From NCBI GenBank assembly GCA_963820395.1, contig CAWGAE010000016.1:1-64000 (forward strand): DNA of 64,000 nt. The letters run 5' to 3'. How positions within the stretch are numbered: position 1 is the stretch's first letter; each line of letters starts with the position of its first letter. Both the position numbers and the translations under genes were made by a program. Positions 52,323 through 61,298 of the stretch are shown here, piece by piece. The stretch is from DATFVJ01 sp963820395 (lineage in GTDB: Bacteria; Actinomycetota; Actinomycetes; Streptosporangiales; Streptosporangiaceae). The notes beneath the pieces were generated by a model. That model was not told where the DNA came from. It was given only the letters and a program-made list of their open reading frames with translations, and made no database searches.

Positions 52323-52539
52323 AATGCTCCCCCAGGCCGCTTGCGCCGGTTTGAGGTCACTGTAACAGACTGGGCCGAAGGAAGGAGAGTTCCCAGGCTG
52401 CGACCACGGACCGGGGAGCGGAACGGCCCTGACGGTAGCCGGCAGCAGCCGTTCGTGGACGGCTCTCCCCGGCTCTCAGGTTTGGGGTCGTTACTGATTT
52501 CTGCGGCGCGTCGGTCCAAAGCGGGCGGTCTGTGGCGCG

Positions 52540-52995
52540 GTAGCCTCCCGTGCCGGATGGTGACGGTACGCGACGGGCAAGGGACGGGACGTCTGCACCG
52601 GATCGGCATCGACGAGAAGTCCTGGGGCAAGGGGCAGGGCAAGTACCTGGTCATCGTCACCGATCACGACGCCGGACGGGTCGCCTGGATCGGCGAGGGA
52701 CGCCGCCAGGCCACCGTGGAGGCGTTCTTCGGGGCCCTCGGCGATGAGCGCGCCAATCTGCTGACCCAAGTGTCCGCCGACGGGGCGGACTGGATCCACC
52801 CGGTCGTGCGCGAGAAGGCACCGCAAGCGCAGATCCGCCCGGACGCGTTCCACGTCGTCAAGTGGGGCGAATGAGAGGCTGGACGAGCTGCGCCGCCGCA
52901 TCGCCGGCGAGCCGCGCGCCGCCGGGCGGGCCGGCGAGGCCGCTAGCCCCAGCTCGGGTAGGTGGGCACTGCGCAAGGACCAGCACAAGCTGACG
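52540..52995 (+). pseudogene. ISL3-family transposase remnant
   Basis: Reads G-R-L-H-R-I-G-I-D-E-K-S-W-G-K-G-Q-G-K-Y with the first Asp, V-T-D-H-D-A-G-R-V-A-W-I-G-E-G-R-R-Q, then H-V-S-A/V-S-A-D-G-A-D-W-I-H-P-V-V-like second acidic site and D-A-F-H-V-V-K-W. A one-base shift near 52870 leads to E-R-L-D-E-L-R-R-R-I-A-G-E and R-W-A-L-R-K-D-Q-H-K-L. N- and C-terminal parts are missing. It is a different copy from the ISL3 scrap at 32.2 kb. Confidence 0.8.
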
Positions 52996-53004
52996 CCCGG
53001 CCAG

Positions 53005-53571
53005 CGGGTGTCACGGTGGCACCGGATCTGGCAGGAGCGGGGGAGCGCGGGTTTGGCGGATTCAGCCTTCTCCCGCCGGTGCGGCCAGCTGGGCGCCCCG
53101 CGGCCAGACCCCGGTGCTACGGCACCGGTTCAGCTGGAAGCGGCTGCCGATGTCCGCAGCGCTGGCCTACCGCAGCGACGGCAGCTAGGCGGCGCTGACG
53201 TTCCAGATCACGGAGGGCTCCGACACACCGAGTCACTGATCGGGTTCCTGGACGACCTGCACGAGCGCTTCGCGGGGGCGAACGTCACGCTCGTCGGGGA
53301 TGGCCTGCCGCGCACCGGTCCACCGCGATGAGGACCTGGATCTCAGCCAGCCGGACTGGCTGGCCGTGGAGCGGCTGCCCGGCTAGGCCCACGACCTAAA
53401 CCCGATCGAGATGGTCTGGGGCAACGTCAAGGCCGTCGAGCTGGCTAACCTCTGCCCGGGCACCATCGGCGAGGCGCGTGCAGCCGCCGAAGCCGACCTA
53501 CAGCGGGTGGGTGCCAGCTCCGAGCTGTGTTTTGCGTTCCTGGCCCTGGCCCACGCTGGTCTTCCTCTATG
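53005..53571 (+). pseudogene. IS630-family transposase remnant
   Basis: Several frames give V-S-R-W-H-R-I-W-Q-E-R-G, then M-S-A-A-L-A-Y-R-S-D-G-S, S-L-I-G-F-L-D-D-L-H-E-R-F-A-G-A-N-V-T-L-V, and H-D-L-N-P-I-E-M-V-W-G-N-V-K, the IS630 N-P-x-E catalytic block. There are stops in between and at least three shifts. Ends were not found. Confidence 0.75.
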
Positions 53572-53675
53572 ACATCGGCTCACCCGATTACCGATCCGGG
53601 CGGGCGGGTCCGGCGGGTGCGCCGTGGCAGGCGCGGCTGCCATAGGCCGCGGGCCGGTGGCCGGTGGAGGTCGGC

Positions 53676-53815
53676 TCATGTGCCGGTGAAGCGTGGCTGC
53701 CGCTTGTGCGTGAAGGCCATGACCCCCTCGATGAAGTCGGCCGAAGCGGCCACCTCCTGCTGGATCTGCGCTTCGAGTTCGAGTTGCTCACCCATCCGGT
53801 GGTTGAGCCAGTTGT
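53676..53815 (-). pseudogene. Enoyl-CoA hydratase C-terminal fragment
   Basis: The minus-strand reading L-E-L-E-A-Q-I-Q-Q-E-V-A-A-S-A-D-F-I-E-G, then V-M-A-F-T-H-K-R-Q-P-R-F-T-G, ends at a stop at 53676. This is the last helix and tail of crotonase-family enzymes. The active-site domain is lost to the IS1380 remnant. Confidence 0.7.
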
Positions 53816-53824
53816 TGAGCTGGC

Positions 53825-54310
53825 GTCTGCCGCAGTGAACGCGGCACGCCGGTGCGCCTGGGCGCAGGCGGTGGCGCGGCACGGGAAGCTGCCGGGGGTG
53901 CGGGTCGCGGACAAGGTGCTGGCGGGCGTGACCTGCATCCGGCTGGATGCGACGGTGACCTTCGCGCACTCGGACAAGGAGCTCGCGGAAGCGAACTTCA
54001 AAGGGTTCGGGCACCATCGGCTGAACGCGTACTGCGATAACACCGGCGGGGAGCCGCTGGCGTGGGTGCTGCGCAAGGGCTCGGCAGGCAGCAATACGGC
54101 TGCTGACCACATCAAGGTCACGGATGCGGCGATTGCCGCGCTGCCGCCGGCGTACCGCCGGGAACCTCATGGTCACCGTCGACGGCGCCGGGTTCAGTCA
54201 CAAGTTCCTGGAGCACCTGGACACCCTGGCCGCCCGCCGCGGGCACACGCTCATCTATTCATGCGGGTGGGAACTGGGCGAGCGGGAGAAAGCCGCGCTG
54301 CGAGGGCTGA
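53825..54310 (+). pseudogene. IS1380-family transposase remnant
   Basis: Reads I-R-L-D-A-T-V-T-F-A-H-S-D-K-E with the first catalytic Asp, F-G-H-H-R-L-N-A-Y-C-D-N-T, L-R-K-G-S-A-G-S-N-T-A-A-D-H, then after a shift near 54150 M-V-T-V-D-G-A-G-F-S-H-K-F-L-E-H-L with the second Asp. N-terminal HTH and C-terminal Glu regions are missing. Confidence 0.85.
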
Positions 54311-54311
54311 T

Positions 54312-54561
54312 ACGCCGCCTTATCCTTCGCCGGCAAGATCGATGTCTATTTCATTCGCCGTGGGAGCGGGCACGAATGAGAACACGAACGGGCTCATCCA
54401 GAGTACATCCCGGAAGGGACGCCGGTCCCTCACAATGGATTCCTGAATTCCGTTTCTCACTCACTCAACATCCGTCCGAGCCGTATACTGGCATAGCTGG
54501 CTGTAGAACGCCAGCCGAATTGTTCGCCGAGATGGTCAGCGAACTTGCCTCCACCAGTTGA
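54312..54561 (+). pseudogene. IS30-family transposase C-terminal fragment
   Basis: Alternating frames give H-S-P-W-E-R, G-T-N-E-N-T-N-G-L-I, G-T-P-V-P-H-N and T-P-A-E-L-F-A-E-M-V, the catalytic Glu region and tail of IS30 transposases. At least two frameshifts. Confidence 0.75.
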
Positions 54562-54896
54562 CACCGCCGCCCCGACCTGGATTCGGTCGCGCACCACGAG
54601 GTGGCACAAGATCTTGTTGGAAGCCGGGCATGCCGCGATCAGCGCCGTGTCGCAGACGCCGTGATCCGCCGATGAGCGGACGTCGGCGCGTGTCCCATTG
54701 GGGATGCATGTACGACGACAACGGACAGAGCAATGAGGCAGTCACACAACAAGGCTAAAATGTGGCGGGTGGCTGCGGCGTCCGCTTCGGCCTGGCAGAA
54801 AGGCGGCGAGCGATGACTCGACGGCAAACAGCCAGGCTCGAACGCGGGTGCCCGGCAAAGCAGGCTCACCGGCGCGCGCCGCGAAAGCGAGGACTG

Positions 54897-56759
54897 ATGA
54901 GAATCGCGCGTCAGGCAGCGAAGCTGGCGGCGATCGCCATGGTCGGCAGCACGCTGCTTGCCGCTTGCGCGAAGAGCGGCACCGGCACCGGGTCCATTTC
55001 CGGCGCGTTCGGCGCGGTACCGCCCGCGAGCGGCACGCCGCACGCGGGCACGATCACGGTCGCGGAGCCGCCGGGCGCCACGCCAACCTGGATCTTCCCG
55101 GTCACGCCGGGTGCAAACAACTCCGTCTTCACCGTCTCCTCGTTCCAGGCCGAGATGTGGCGGCCGCTGTACTGGGACGCCAACGGCGTGGCGCCGACGG
55201 AGACACCGGCGATGAGCCTGGCCGACGCCCCCGTGTATTCGAACGGCGACAGGACCGTCACGATCACGCTGAAGAGCAACTACACATGGTCGGACGGCCA
55301 GCCGCTGACCGCCAAGGACGTGCTGTTCTGGATTGACGAGGTGCGGGCGGCGGTCAAGGAGAACGCGGCCGATGTGGCGGGCTACACGCCGAAAGTTGGG
55401 CTGCCCGACCAGGTGGTCAGCGCCGCCGTGCCGAACGCGGCGACGCTCGTGCTGAACCTGAACTCGGCCGTCAACCCGCTGTGGATGACAGCGGACCAGC
55501 TCGCGGTGCCGCCGCTGCCGTCCCACGCCTGGGCGAAGGCCTCGGCGAACGGCCCCGTGCTGGACTTCACCAAACCGGTGAACGCGAAGAAGATCTACGA
55601 CTTCCTCGCCACGCAGTCCAGGTCGGTGAGCACCTACGCGACCGACCCGCTGTGGCGGGTGGTGGACGGGCCGTACAAGCTGACCTCGTTCAACAGCACC
55701 ACCGGCGCCTTCACGATGATGCCGAACCCCAGCTATGGCGGGCCGCACTCGGCTAAGGTCCCGAGCCTGCAGGCGGTCCCGTTCACCTCGGACACCGCCG
55801 AGTTCGACGCGGTCAAGGCCGGCAGCATCGACATCGGTTACCTGCCGCAGACCGATGTGCCGCAGGTCAGCCAGGTCAAGGCGGCCGGCTACAACGTCTT
55901 CGGCTACCCCGACTTCGGCTTCAGCGACGTGGCCTATAACTTCAAGGACACCACCGGCGACTTCAACCACATCATCGCCCAGCTGTACATCCGGCAGGCG
56001 ATCGCGCATCTCCAGGACGAGGAGGGCTACCTCAGGGCTTTTTTCCACGGCGCGGGCGGCCTGGCTTACGGGCCGGTTCCGGCTATCCCGCTGTCCCCGT
56101 ACACCCCCGCGAACGCGGTGACTGATCCCTACCCGTTCAGCGTCGGCGCGGCTGTCAGCCTGCTGAAGGCCCGCGGCTGGAACGTGGTGCCCGGCGGCAC
56201 CGACACCTGCGCGAGGGAGGGCACCGCGGCGGGCGCCTGCGGCGCCGGCATCCCCGCTGGTACCAAGCTCGCGTTCAACCTCATCTACAGCGCCGTGCCC
56301 GCCATCATCGGCGAGCAGGTGACCGATCTGGCATCGCAGGCGAGGAAGGCCGGAATCGCGATCACGCTGAAGTCCGACAACTTCAACCACATTATCGCGG
56401 TCGACAATGACTCAAGCTCGCCGAAGACCATTAACGACTGGGCGATGGTGGACTACGGCGGCGAAACCGATGCCACCTACCCGACCACATTCGGTTTGTT
56501 CAACACGACCGGAACGGGCAACAGCGGATCGTATTCCGACCCGCAGGCCGACAAGCTGATCCATGCGTCGGTCACCAGCGGCAGCGCCGGCGCGGTGGAG
56601 CACGAAGCGTCCTTCCTCACGGCGCAACAGCCGACCCTCTTCCAGCCCGACCCCGACTACATCGCGGTGTGGAAGAACATCGTGTCCGGCCAGCCCGCCG
56701 CGTTCGAGTCGCTGACCCAGTACCAGCTCAATCCAGAGCAGATGTACCTCACCAATTAA
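54897..56759 (+). CDS. ABC transporter substrate-binding lipoprotein (SBP_bac_5, peptide type)
   Basis: A 620-residue family-5 binding protein. ATG 54897 is preceded by GCGAGG and starts a lipoprotein signal with lipobox L-L-A-A-C (Cys24); the frame is open from 54762. After the Cys come the first lobe with S-F-Q-A-E-M-W-R-P-L-Y, A-P-T-E-T-P-A-M-S-L-A-D, and T-I-T-L-K-S-N-Y-T-W-S-D-G-Q-P-L-T-A, typical of oligopeptide/dipeptide receptors. It binds the substrate outside the membrane and delivers it to the two permeases encoded next. Somewhat longer than DppA/OppA (about 540). First gene of the operon. Confidence 0.92.
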   Translation: MRIARQAAKLAAIAMVGSTLLAACAKSGTGTGSISGAFGAVPPASGTPHAGTITVAEPPGATPTWIFPVTPGANNSVFTVSSFQAEMWRPLYWDANGVAPTETPAMSLADAPVYSNGDRTVTITLKSNYTWSDGQPLTAKDVLFWIDEVRAAVKENAADVAGYTPKVGLPDQVVSAAVPNAATLVLNLNSAVNPLWMTADQLAVPPLPSHAWAKASANGPVLDFTKPVNAKKIYDFLATQSRSVSTYATDPLWRVVDGPYKLTSFNSTTGAFTMMPNPSYGGPHSAKVPSLQAVPFTSDTAEFDAVKAGSIDIGYLPQTDVPQVSQVKAAGYNVFGYPDFGFSDVAYNFKDTTGDFNHIIAQLYIRQAIAHLQDEEGYLRAFFHGAGGLAYGPVPAIPLSPYTPANAVTDPYPFSVGAAVSLLKARGWNVVPGGTDTCAREGTAAGACGAGIPAGTKLAFNLIYSAVPAIIGEQVTDLASQARKAGIAITLKSDNFNHIIAVDNDSSSPKTINDWAMVDYGGETDATYPTTFGLFNTTGTGNSGSYSDPQADKLIHASVTSGSAGAVEHEASFLTAQQPTLFQPDPDYIAVWKNIVSGQPAAFESLTQYQLNPEQMYLTN

Positions 56760-56815
56760 ATGGGTCAGCTGCCCCGACGGCCTCGCCGTCTCGGCACGAC
56801 AGGCGCTCTGGACGC

Positions 56816-56847
56816 CCTGTCCTCCGGTGGTAGCAGTGGAGGACAGG
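56816..56847 (+). terminator. Intercistronic hairpin after the binding-protein gene
   Basis: CCTGTCCTCC (56816-56825) pairs perfectly with GGAGGACAGG (56838-56847) around a 12-base loop, in the 144-bp gap between binding-protein and permease genes. Such hairpins often stabilise the upstream mRNA or partly terminate, so that the binding protein is made in excess. Confidence 0.6.
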
Positions 56848-56903
56848 AGCGCCGGCGCAAAGACCGTGGCGCGGGGCGCGTCACGTGAGAAGGGGCACTC
56901 GCG

Positions 56904-57851
56904 GTGACCGGTTATCTGCCTCGCAGGGTAGGGACATCCCTCGTGATGCTGTTCGGGGTCTCGATCTGCATCTTCTTCCTGCTGCACACGATCTACCCCT
57001 CGCCGGCCATCGACGTCCTGGGCCCGAAAGCCAACCGGGTGTCGATAGCAGCGTGGAACAAGCAGCACGGGTTCGACGACCCGTTCATTGTGCAGTACCT
57101 GCGCTACGTCAATCAGTTGCTGCACGGCAATCTGGGCTACTCCTACAAGCTGAACCAGAGCGTGGCTGCGCTGTTCCAGGAGCGGTGGGCGCGCAGCGCC
57201 TACCTGTCGGGCGTCTCGCTGCTGTTCGCGGTGCTGATCGCGATCCCGCTCGGCATTTTCCAGGCGGTCCGGCGGAACACCATCGGGGACAATGTCGCCA
57301 CGACCCTGGCGTTTGTGACCTACGCGATGCCGGATTTCTTCCTCTACCTGATCGCGATTCAGCTGCTCGCGCTGACGTTCCCGATCTTCGGCTTCGAGGC
57401 CAGCCAGTCCACCTCCGTGCTGACGGTCATGCTGGACTGGCGCGACATGACGCTGCCGATCGTTTGCCTGACCCTGCTGATCGTCGCCGGGTACTCCCGC
57501 TACATGCGCTCAGCGGCGATGGACGTGCTGGCCCAGGACTACATCAAGGTGGCCAGGGCGAAGGGCCTTCCGGAGCGGCTGGTGCTGCTGCGGCACCTGG
57601 TCCGCAACGCCTGCCTGCCGATGGTCACGTTGATCGGCCTGTCCATTCCCGCGCTGCTCGCGGGCAGCCTGATCGCCGAGACGGTCTTCAACTACCCGGG
57701 GCTCGGGCTGCTGTTCTATGACAGCCTGGGCACCGCCGACTACCAGGTGCTGCTGGCCTATACGCTGGTCGGCGCGGTACTGACCATCGCCGGAAACCTT
57801 GTCGCCGACATCGCGCTGACGATGGCTGACCCGCGGATCCGGCTGTCCTGA
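56904..57851 (+). CDS. ABC transporter permease 1 (DppB/OppB type)
   Basis: A 315-residue permease with the DppB layout: N-terminal helix after G-Y-L-P-R-R-V-G-T-S-L-V-M-L-F, a large outside loop with Y-L-R-Y-V-N-Q-L-L-H-G-N-L-G-Y-S, and the BPD_transp_1 core of five helices. The EAA loop that contacts the ATPase is A-M-D-V-L-A-Q-D-Y-I-K-V-A-R-A-K-G-L-P. The C-terminus ends A-D-P-R-I-R-L-S, as in the family. GTG 56904 follows AAGGGG. It lies 26 bp before the second permease. Confidence 0.93.
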   Translation: MTGYLPRRVGTSLVMLFGVSICIFFLLHTIYPSPAIDVLGPKANRVSIAAWNKQHGFDDPFIVQYLRYVNQLLHGNLGYSYKLNQSVAALFQERWARSAYLSGVSLLFAVLIAIPLGIFQAVRRNTIGDNVATTLAFVTYAMPDFFLYLIAIQLLALTFPIFGFEASQSTSVLTVMLDWRDMTLPIVCLTLLIVAGYSRYMRSAAMDVLAQDYIKVARAKGLPERLVLLRHLVRNACLPMVTLIGLSIPALLAGSLIAETVFNYPGLGLLFYDSLGTADYQVLLAYTLVGAVLTIAGNLVADIALTMADPRIRLS

Positions 57852-57877
57852 CAGGCCTGCGACTTCAGGAGACAACC

Positions 57878-58798
57878 GTGACTCATATCGCCTCACCAGT
57901 CCCGCCGCTCGACGTGACGCGCGCGCCCGAGGGCGGTGAGGTCGGCCCGGTCCGAAGCGGCTGGCGGCTTGGCCTGCGGGAGTTCGCGAGGAACCGGCTG
58001 GCGGTTGCCGGGCTTGGCGTCCTGGTCTTTTTCGTGCTGTTTTGCTTCGGCGGGCCATTCGTGTACCACGCCAACGTGCTCGGCACGAACCTGGCGGCGA
58101 CCAACCTGCCCCCGGGAGCCGGCCACCCGCTCGGCACCGACAACCTCGGCTTCGATGAACTCGGCTTGCTGATGAAGGGAGGGCAGGCAGCGCTCGAGAT
58201 CGGCTTCCTGGCGGCGGCCATCGGGATCGTCATTGGCGCGATCTGGGGGGCGGTCTCCGGGCTGGCCGGAGGAATCGCGGACTCGATCATGATGCGGGTG
58301 GTCGATGTCTTCCTGTCCATCCCGTTCCTGTTTATCGTGCTGATCGTCGCCGTCCGGTACGGTGCGTCTGTCCTCGGCCTTAGCCTCATCATCGGGGTTT
58401 TCACCTGGCTGGTCCCGGCCCGGCTGGTCCGCGGGGAAGTGCTCACGCTGCGGGTGCGGGATTTCGTCTCGGCGGCCCGCGCGGCGGGGTCGGGAAGACC
58501 ACGGCTGATCTACCGGCACCTGATCCCTAACGCGCTCGGCGTGATCACCGTGAACGTCACGTTCAACATCGCCGACGCAATCCTGGCGGTGGCCACGCTC
58601 GGCTTCCTCGGCTTCGGCCTGCACTACCCCAAGCTGGACTGGGGCGACATGCTCTCCAACGGGGCCACTTACCTGCAGGACGGATACTGGTGGCTGATCT
58701 ACCCCGTCGGCACCTGCATCGTCCTGGTCGTGATGGCCTGCAACCTGCTCGGTGACGCGCTGCGCGATTCGCTGGACGTGCGGCTGCGCCGTTGGTGA
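57878..58798 (+). CDS. ABC transporter permease 2 (DppC/OppC type)
   Basis: A 306-residue permease with the OppC_N region L-R-E-F-A-R-N-R-L-A-V-A-G-L-G-V-L-V-F-F and the P-L-G-T-D-N-L-G-F-D-E-L signature, then a BPD_transp_1 core. Its EAA loop is V-R-D-F-V-S-A-A-R-A-A-G-S-G-R-P-R-L. The C-terminus G-D-A-L-R-D-S-L-D-V-R-L-R is characteristic. GTG 57878 has a CAGGAG site. It pairs with permease 1 to form the channel. Confidence 0.93.
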   Translation: MTHIASPVPPLDVTRAPEGGEVGPVRSGWRLGLREFARNRLAVAGLGVLVFFVLFCFGGPFVYHANVLGTNLAATNLPPGAGHPLGTDNLGFDELGLLMKGGQAALEIGFLAAAIGIVIGAIWGAVSGLAGGIADSIMMRVVDVFLSIPFLFIVLIVAVRYGASVLGLSLIIGVFTWLVPARLVRGEVLTLRVRDFVSAARAAGSGRPRLIYRHLIPNALGVITVNVTFNIADAILAVATLGFLGFGLHYPKLDWGDMLSNGATYLQDGYWWLIYPVGTCIVLVVMACNLLGDALRDSLDVRLRRW

Positions 58799-58859
58799 TC
58801 GCATTCGCTGATCACGTTGCCCGGCGCCGATTGCACCGCTGACCGAGGAGTACCCGCGG

Positions 58860-60905
58860 ATGGCCCCCGTTCTGGAGATCACAGACCTGTCGGCGCACAT
58901 CCGGCTGACCGAGTCGGTGGTGCGGGCCGTCTGCGGCGTTGACCTCACGATCGGGCCTGGGGAGACGCTCGGCCTGGTGGGCGAGTCCGGCTGCGGAAAG
59001 TCGATCACCGCGCTGTCAATCATGGGGCTGCTGCCGCCGGGGGGAGCCGTCGTCGGCGGCTCGATCAAGATGGACGGCAGGGAACTGATCGGCCTGCCCG
59101 GGCGCGACCTGCGCAAGATCCGCGGCAATGACATCGCGATGATCTTCCAGGACCCGCTCACCTCGCTCGACCCCACGAAGACGATCGGCTACCAGGTAGC
59201 TGAGCCGGTCCGGCTGCACCGCGGCGCGAGCAAGGCAGCGGCCGCCGATCGTGCCGCCGAGGTGCTCGGCCTGGTGGGCCTGCCCAAGCCGAAGGAGCGG
59301 CTTGGCGACTACCCGCATCAGCTGTCCGGCGGGCTGCGCCAGCGTGTCATGATCGCGATGGCGCTGACCTGTGAGCCTAGGTTGCTGATCGCCGACGAGC
59401 CGACGACCGCGCTTGACGTCACGATCCAGGCGCAGATCCTCGCGCTGCTGGACGACCTTAAGGATCGCCTCGGCATGGCGATGCTGCTGATCACGCACGA
59501 CATGGGCGTGATCGCGGGGCACGCGGACCGGGTGCACGTGATGTACGCGGGCCAGATGGTCGAGACGGCAAAGACAGCCAGCCTCTTCCGGCGCATGCGT
59601 CACCCATATACGGATGCACTGCTCGCATCGATGCCGCGCCTGGGCCAGGACAGAAGGCAGCGGCTGGCCGGCATCGGCGGGCTTCCGCCGGATCTGTCGG
59701 ATCCGCCGGACGGATGCCGGTTCGCGCCGAGGTGCGGCCGGGCCACCGACGAGTGCCGCAGCAGCCAGCCACCGCTCACCGGCGAGACCGAGGACCACCT
59801 GTTCGCCTGCTGGCATCCGGTAGATGGACCAGCCAGTGGCGGGGCGGCGAATGGCACGACCGCCCGCGGTCAGGCAGTCGCCGGCCAGCCGGCCGGACCT
59901 GGCCGCGAGGACCCCGCGGCGCTGACGGGGACGCCGCTGCTCGAGGTGTGCGAGCTGGTCAAGGAGTTCCCGGTCATGTCGGGGGCGATCTTGCAGCGCA
60001 AGGTCGGCAGCGTGCATGCGGTGTCCAACGTCTCGTTCACCGTGCCCGCAGGACAGACGTTCGGCCTGGTGGGCGAGTCGGGCTGCGGCAAGACCACCAT
60101 CGGGCGGGTCGTGGTGGCGCTCGAGCGGCCGAACTCGGGAGCTGTGAAGCTGTGCGGCCAGGACATTTCCGCGCTCAGCGGAGGTGAGCTGCGAAGGCGG
60201 CGGCGCGACCTGCAGCTGATGTTCCAGGATTCCTACTCGTCGCTCGACCCGAGGATGCGGGCCGGCTCGATCATCCGCGAGCCCCTGTCCATCCAGCATC
60301 TCGGGACCCGCCGCCAGCAGCGGCAGCGCGTGTTCGAACTGCTCGACGAGGTCGGCCTGCCGCGCAATGCCGCCGAGCGCTATCCGCACGAGTTCTCCGG
60401 CGGGCAGCGGCAACGGATCGGTCTCGCCCGGGCGCTCACCCTGAACCCGAAGGTCATCGTCGCGGACGAGCCGGTCAGCGCGCTCGACGTGTCCATCAGG
60501 GCCCAGGTGCTCAACCTGATGAAGCGGCTGCAGGCCGACCACGGCCTGACCTACATCGTCATCTCCCACGACCTCGCGGTCGTCAGGTACATGGCTGACC
60601 GGATCGGCGTCATGTACCTGGGCAAGCTGGTCGAGATGGGCTCGGGTGATGACATCTACCAGCGTGCCGCACATCCCTACACTGCCGGGCTCATCGCGAC
60701 CATCCCGGCTCCTGAGCCCGGGGCGGCGAGGGCAACGGGGCCGGGGATCAAGGGCGAGCTGCCCAGCCCGGTCAACCCGCCGTCGGGCTGCAGGTTCCGC
60801 AGCCGGTGCCCGTTCGCGCAGGATCTTTGCGCCGGGGAGGAGCCCCGGCTGCGCTCATTCGGGCCCGGGCACGTCGCGGCCTGCCACTTCCCACTGCAGA
60901 GTTAG
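58860..60905 (+). CDS. Fused peptide-ABC ATPase (DppD-DppF type)
   Basis: One 681-residue chain containing both ATPases that are usually separate. Half 1 has Walker A G-E-S-G-C-G-K-S (residues 41-48), signature L-S-G-G-L-R-Q-R and Walker B L-L-I-A-D-E-P-T-T-A-L-D, ending in an oligopeptide-ABC tail with Cys (F-A-P-R-C-G-R-A-T-D-E-C) near 285. A Gly/Ala/Pro linker (about 330-360) leads to half 2 with G-E-S-G-C-G-K-T-T, F-S-G-G-Q-R-Q-R, V-I-V-A-D-E-P-V-S-A-L-D and a second Cys tail (F-R-S-R-C-P-F-A-Q-D-L-C). Last gene of the importer operon, 61 bp after permease 2. Confidence 0.94.
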   Translation: MAPVLEITDLSAHIRLTESVVRAVCGVDLTIGPGETLGLVGESGCGKSITALSIMGLLPPGGAVVGGSIKMDGRELIGLPGRDLRKIRGNDIAMIFQDPLTSLDPTKTIGYQVAEPVRLHRGASKAAAADRAAEVLGLVGLPKPKERLGDYPHQLSGGLRQRVMIAMALTCEPRLLIADEPTTALDVTIQAQILALLDDLKDRLGMAMLLITHDMGVIAGHADRVHVMYAGQMVETAKTASLFRRMRHPYTDALLASMPRLGQDRRQRLAGIGGLPPDLSDPPDGCRFAPRCGRATDECRSSQPPLTGETEDHLFACWHPVDGPASGGAANGTTARGQAVAGQPAGPGREDPAALTGTPLLEVCELVKEFPVMSGAILQRKVGSVHAVSNVSFTVPAGQTFGLVGESGCGKTTIGRVVVALERPNSGAVKLCGQDISALSGGELRRRRRDLQLMFQDSYSSLDPRMRAGSIIREPLSIQHLGTRRQQRQRVFELLDEVGLPRNAAERYPHEFSGGQRQRIGLARALTLNPKVIVADEPVSALDVSIRAQVLNLMKRLQADHGLTYIVISHDLAVVRYMADRIGVMYLGKLVEMGSGDDIYQRAAHPYTAGLIATIPAPEPGAARATGPGIKGELPSPVNPPSGCRFRSRCPFAQDLCAGEEPRLRSFGPGHVAACHFPLQS

Positions 60906-61298
60906 GCGGCTCGGGCCGAGTCGGTCGACACCAGGGCCACCAGCGGGGGCACCGGCGCCGTGGACGGTGGGAAGGTAGCGCTACCGTGTGATCGCGGCAG
61001 ATGCCTTGCTCCAGCTTGCGAGTTGAGACGACGAATTGGTTCAATGCACCTGAAAGTCGGTATAGGCCTTGCGCTCGGGGATCCCCATGGGTCACGGGTG
61101 TCAAGAGGGCATGGATTCGGACCCAGTGAGGTGCGAAAACCCTGTGCGTGCCGGAAACCTCGTGCCGAACACCGTGGTCACGCCGCACATCGCCTACCAC
61201 ACCCGCAAAGCGATCACGCGATCGCTTAACGCAACAGCGCCCTTGGACGCCGCGGCGGGGCGCACGGCATCGAGGTGATCGGCACCGCCGCCGGGCGG
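60906..61298. other. Intergenic region containing a 2-hydroxyacid dehydrogenase scrap
   Basis: At about 61113-61216 the plus strand reads N-L-V-P-N-T-V-V-T-P-H-I-A-Y-H-T-R-K-A-I, the catalytic-His segment P-N-V-x-x-T-P-H-x-A-[YF] of D-2-hydroxyacid (D-lactate/VanH-like) dehydrogenases. Nothing upstream or downstream continues it. The rest of the gap is blank. Confidence 0.5.

Noticed and set aside
57893..60674. Two long minus-strand ORFs (57893-59176 and 59016-60674) opposite the ABC permease and ATPase genes
   Set aside because: Antisense shadows produced by high GC third positions; all ABC motifs are on the plus strand.
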